A stretch of 64,000 nucleotides of DNA from the NCBI GenBank assembly GCA_023974075.1, contig CM043790.1, positions 4,751,127 through 4,815,126 on the forward strand. The letters run 5' to 3'. The notes beneath the pieces were generated by a model. The model had not been told where the DNA came from and did not search any database. It was given only the letters and a program-made list of their open reading frames with translations. The stretch comes from Chaenocephalus aceratus. Lineage: Eukaryota; Chordata; Actinopteri; Perciformes; Channichthyidae. A program made the translations under genes and the position numbers. Positions 62,458 through 64,000 of this stretch are shown in pieces (position 1 is the first letter of the stretch; the number at the start of each line of letters is the position of its first letter).

Positions 62458-62463
62458 AATAAA
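62458..62463 (+). terminator. il17c: IL17C polyadenylation signal
   Basis: AATAAA, 556 bases past the stop codon, followed by a T-rich stretch near 62,500. Confidence 0.75.
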
Positions 62464-62469
62464 GAAACA

Positions 62470-64000
62470 TGTCTGAAAGTAAACTAATTCTCTGGCTTCT
62501 TTATTGTTATCCTTTCAACATAATTATTTAACATTTGTAGGATCCAGGTTTGTTTGTCCAGAAAGCGTGGGTGTGTGCAGTGTGAAATGCATTGCATTTT
62601 AAAATGAAGTTAGGGTTAACTCTATTTGCATTTTTTTTGTTTTAAGTGTTCCTTAATGTGCATTGTCCCTGCTAAATAAACGATGAAATTAAATGAGTTA
62701 CGGCCGGAGAATTTACAAGACACAAGTTGACACAGCGGTTGCCAAACTAATTCTGAAGAACTCTTCTGTAGTTCGAGGTTTTAACTAGTTTGGAGTGTAA
62801 TAATCAACATTCTTCATCAGCGAGACCAAACAAATATGGCCTTGCTAGTGTTAGAGTATTCGTTATTCTCGCGTCCAGGAGAGAAGCTTTCAAAGTAAGA
62901 GACAATGGAGTCTCTGAGAAAGGTTCAAATGGGCACTTTAATTAAATGGCGCGGTAATATAACAAGCAGGAGATGTGAGGAGAGAACAGCTGCAGCTTCC
63001 TCTCGCAGTCCGGGCCGTGGAAAAGAGGGCGAACAAAGCTCCGTCACCTGACACTAGGCTTGTTTGAGACACATTGCGGCTCGCCTCGAAAGTAGACGAG
63101 AGTAGCCGATCGCAGCCGGGGGAGGTGTCAAAAAGCTCGTCTTAAGTCGGACAGCTCGGACTCGGAGTCGGCTTGACTGGCTGGGTTTGCAATGGCGGAA
63201 ATTGCGTTGGCGTTTTTCGTTGCAGATGAAGTGGATGCAATAGAAATGCTCCTCCCTCTTAATGTTTGCAAAACTGATGGTGGACAGGCTACAAATGATC
63301 AGTCCCTTCAGATCCGCACACATGAAGCTTCATGAGCATGAATTGAACAGACCTGCTGCTGTGTTAATTCTTTAGCTGCCACTTTAAGCTTTATGATGTG
63401 TACAACATGGATGTAATTTCATTTAATCTTGCCATTTTAAATGATGTATTCAATAAATAAGGTTAAACCAAATCATTACATTACAATAGATTTTATTTTA
63501 ATGATTTGGTTTAACTTAAAGAGAAACTTTATTGTTATTGCACATATTACAGGTACTGAGACAACGAAATGCAGTTTAGCTTCTAACCAGGTGCAACAAG
63601 CAGTGAAGTGGAAAGTAATGTACACAATCTACAGAATAACATATAGAATGAATTGAATGATGAATAAACAGTGGGGTATGAATACACTAGATATCAGCCT
63701 GTGAGCAGTATGAACAGTGTGTATGAATATGCTAAGATATAAAAGTATGAAAACGGTAAGCAGTATAGTATAAAATATATGGATATTAATTTCATGATGA
63801 TAAACATTGTGGAACAATGATGAAAAATGGGAATGGATGTGGCGACGTAAAACTGACACAAAACAACAACAAACTTTTGCCAGCCAATTGGAGAGTTTCA
63901 TCAGCAGCACGTGGTAAAATCCACCAATGAGCGCTCAGCTCGAGATACCAGCGAGCCGTTTCCCATCAAGCATTTCGCTTCCGCAGCTCGTGGAGAGGAA
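62470..64000. other. Intergenic sequence to the window end
   Basis: No gene was recognised. A minus-strand frame at 63,054-63,323 and GC-richer sequence at 63,000-63,240 may be transposon-derived, but no family motif was found. In human the next gene after IL17C is CYBA; none of it is visible here. Confidence 0.4.

Noticed and set aside
63054..63323. Minus-strand frame at the right end and a plus frame beginning MAEIALAFFVADEVDAIEML
   Set aside because: Neither matches a family I recognise, and both are short; left as unassigned.

Overview
The window looks like teleost fish nuclear DNA. Two vertebrate genes with spliced exons and canonical GT-AG introns sit among dense fish-type transposons: hAT elements with 8-bp target-site duplications, Tc1-like elements, an L2-type LINE, a Rex3-like tail with GATG repeats, tRNA-derived SINEs and long GT microsatellites. 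No bacterial operon, CRISPR array or plasmid feature is present. No species is assigned.

Region 1-7,000 is repetitive. A 4.9-kb DNA transposon (1,754-6,637) has terminal inverted repeats of over 150 bp. It carries a THAP zinc-finger exon, three spliced exons of a SWIM zinc-finger gene, an L2-type LINE insertion, and the 3' end of a replication-dependent histone H3 gene with its stem-loop. It is joined head to head to an inverted partial copy (1,205-1,753).

Region 7,000-47,540 is ZC3H18 on the + strand, a nuclear RNA-surveillance adaptor with one CCCH zinc finger. Eighteen coding exons were placed and all join in phase, giving about 1,138 residues. The exception is one apparent 1-base frameshift in a C10 run at 11,162-11,171. 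The introns hold nested transposons; the 10.8-kb intron 12,925-23,775 contains a three-level nest. Only the final exons and the splice signals escape this load.

Region 47,540-59,490 is intergenic DNA made largely of transposons, including a 2,978-bp element with ~480-bp inverted repeats and a 7-bp target duplication (49,190-52,167).

Region 59,498-62,463 is an interleukin-17C-like cytokine gene on the + strand: TATA box, three coding exons, 166 residues, signal peptide, cystine-knot cysteines, AU-rich 3' UTR and a polyA signal. ZC3H18 and IL17C are also adjacent in human (16q24), so the pair is conserved synteny. The two genes do not share a pathway. From 62,470 to the end no gene was recognised.
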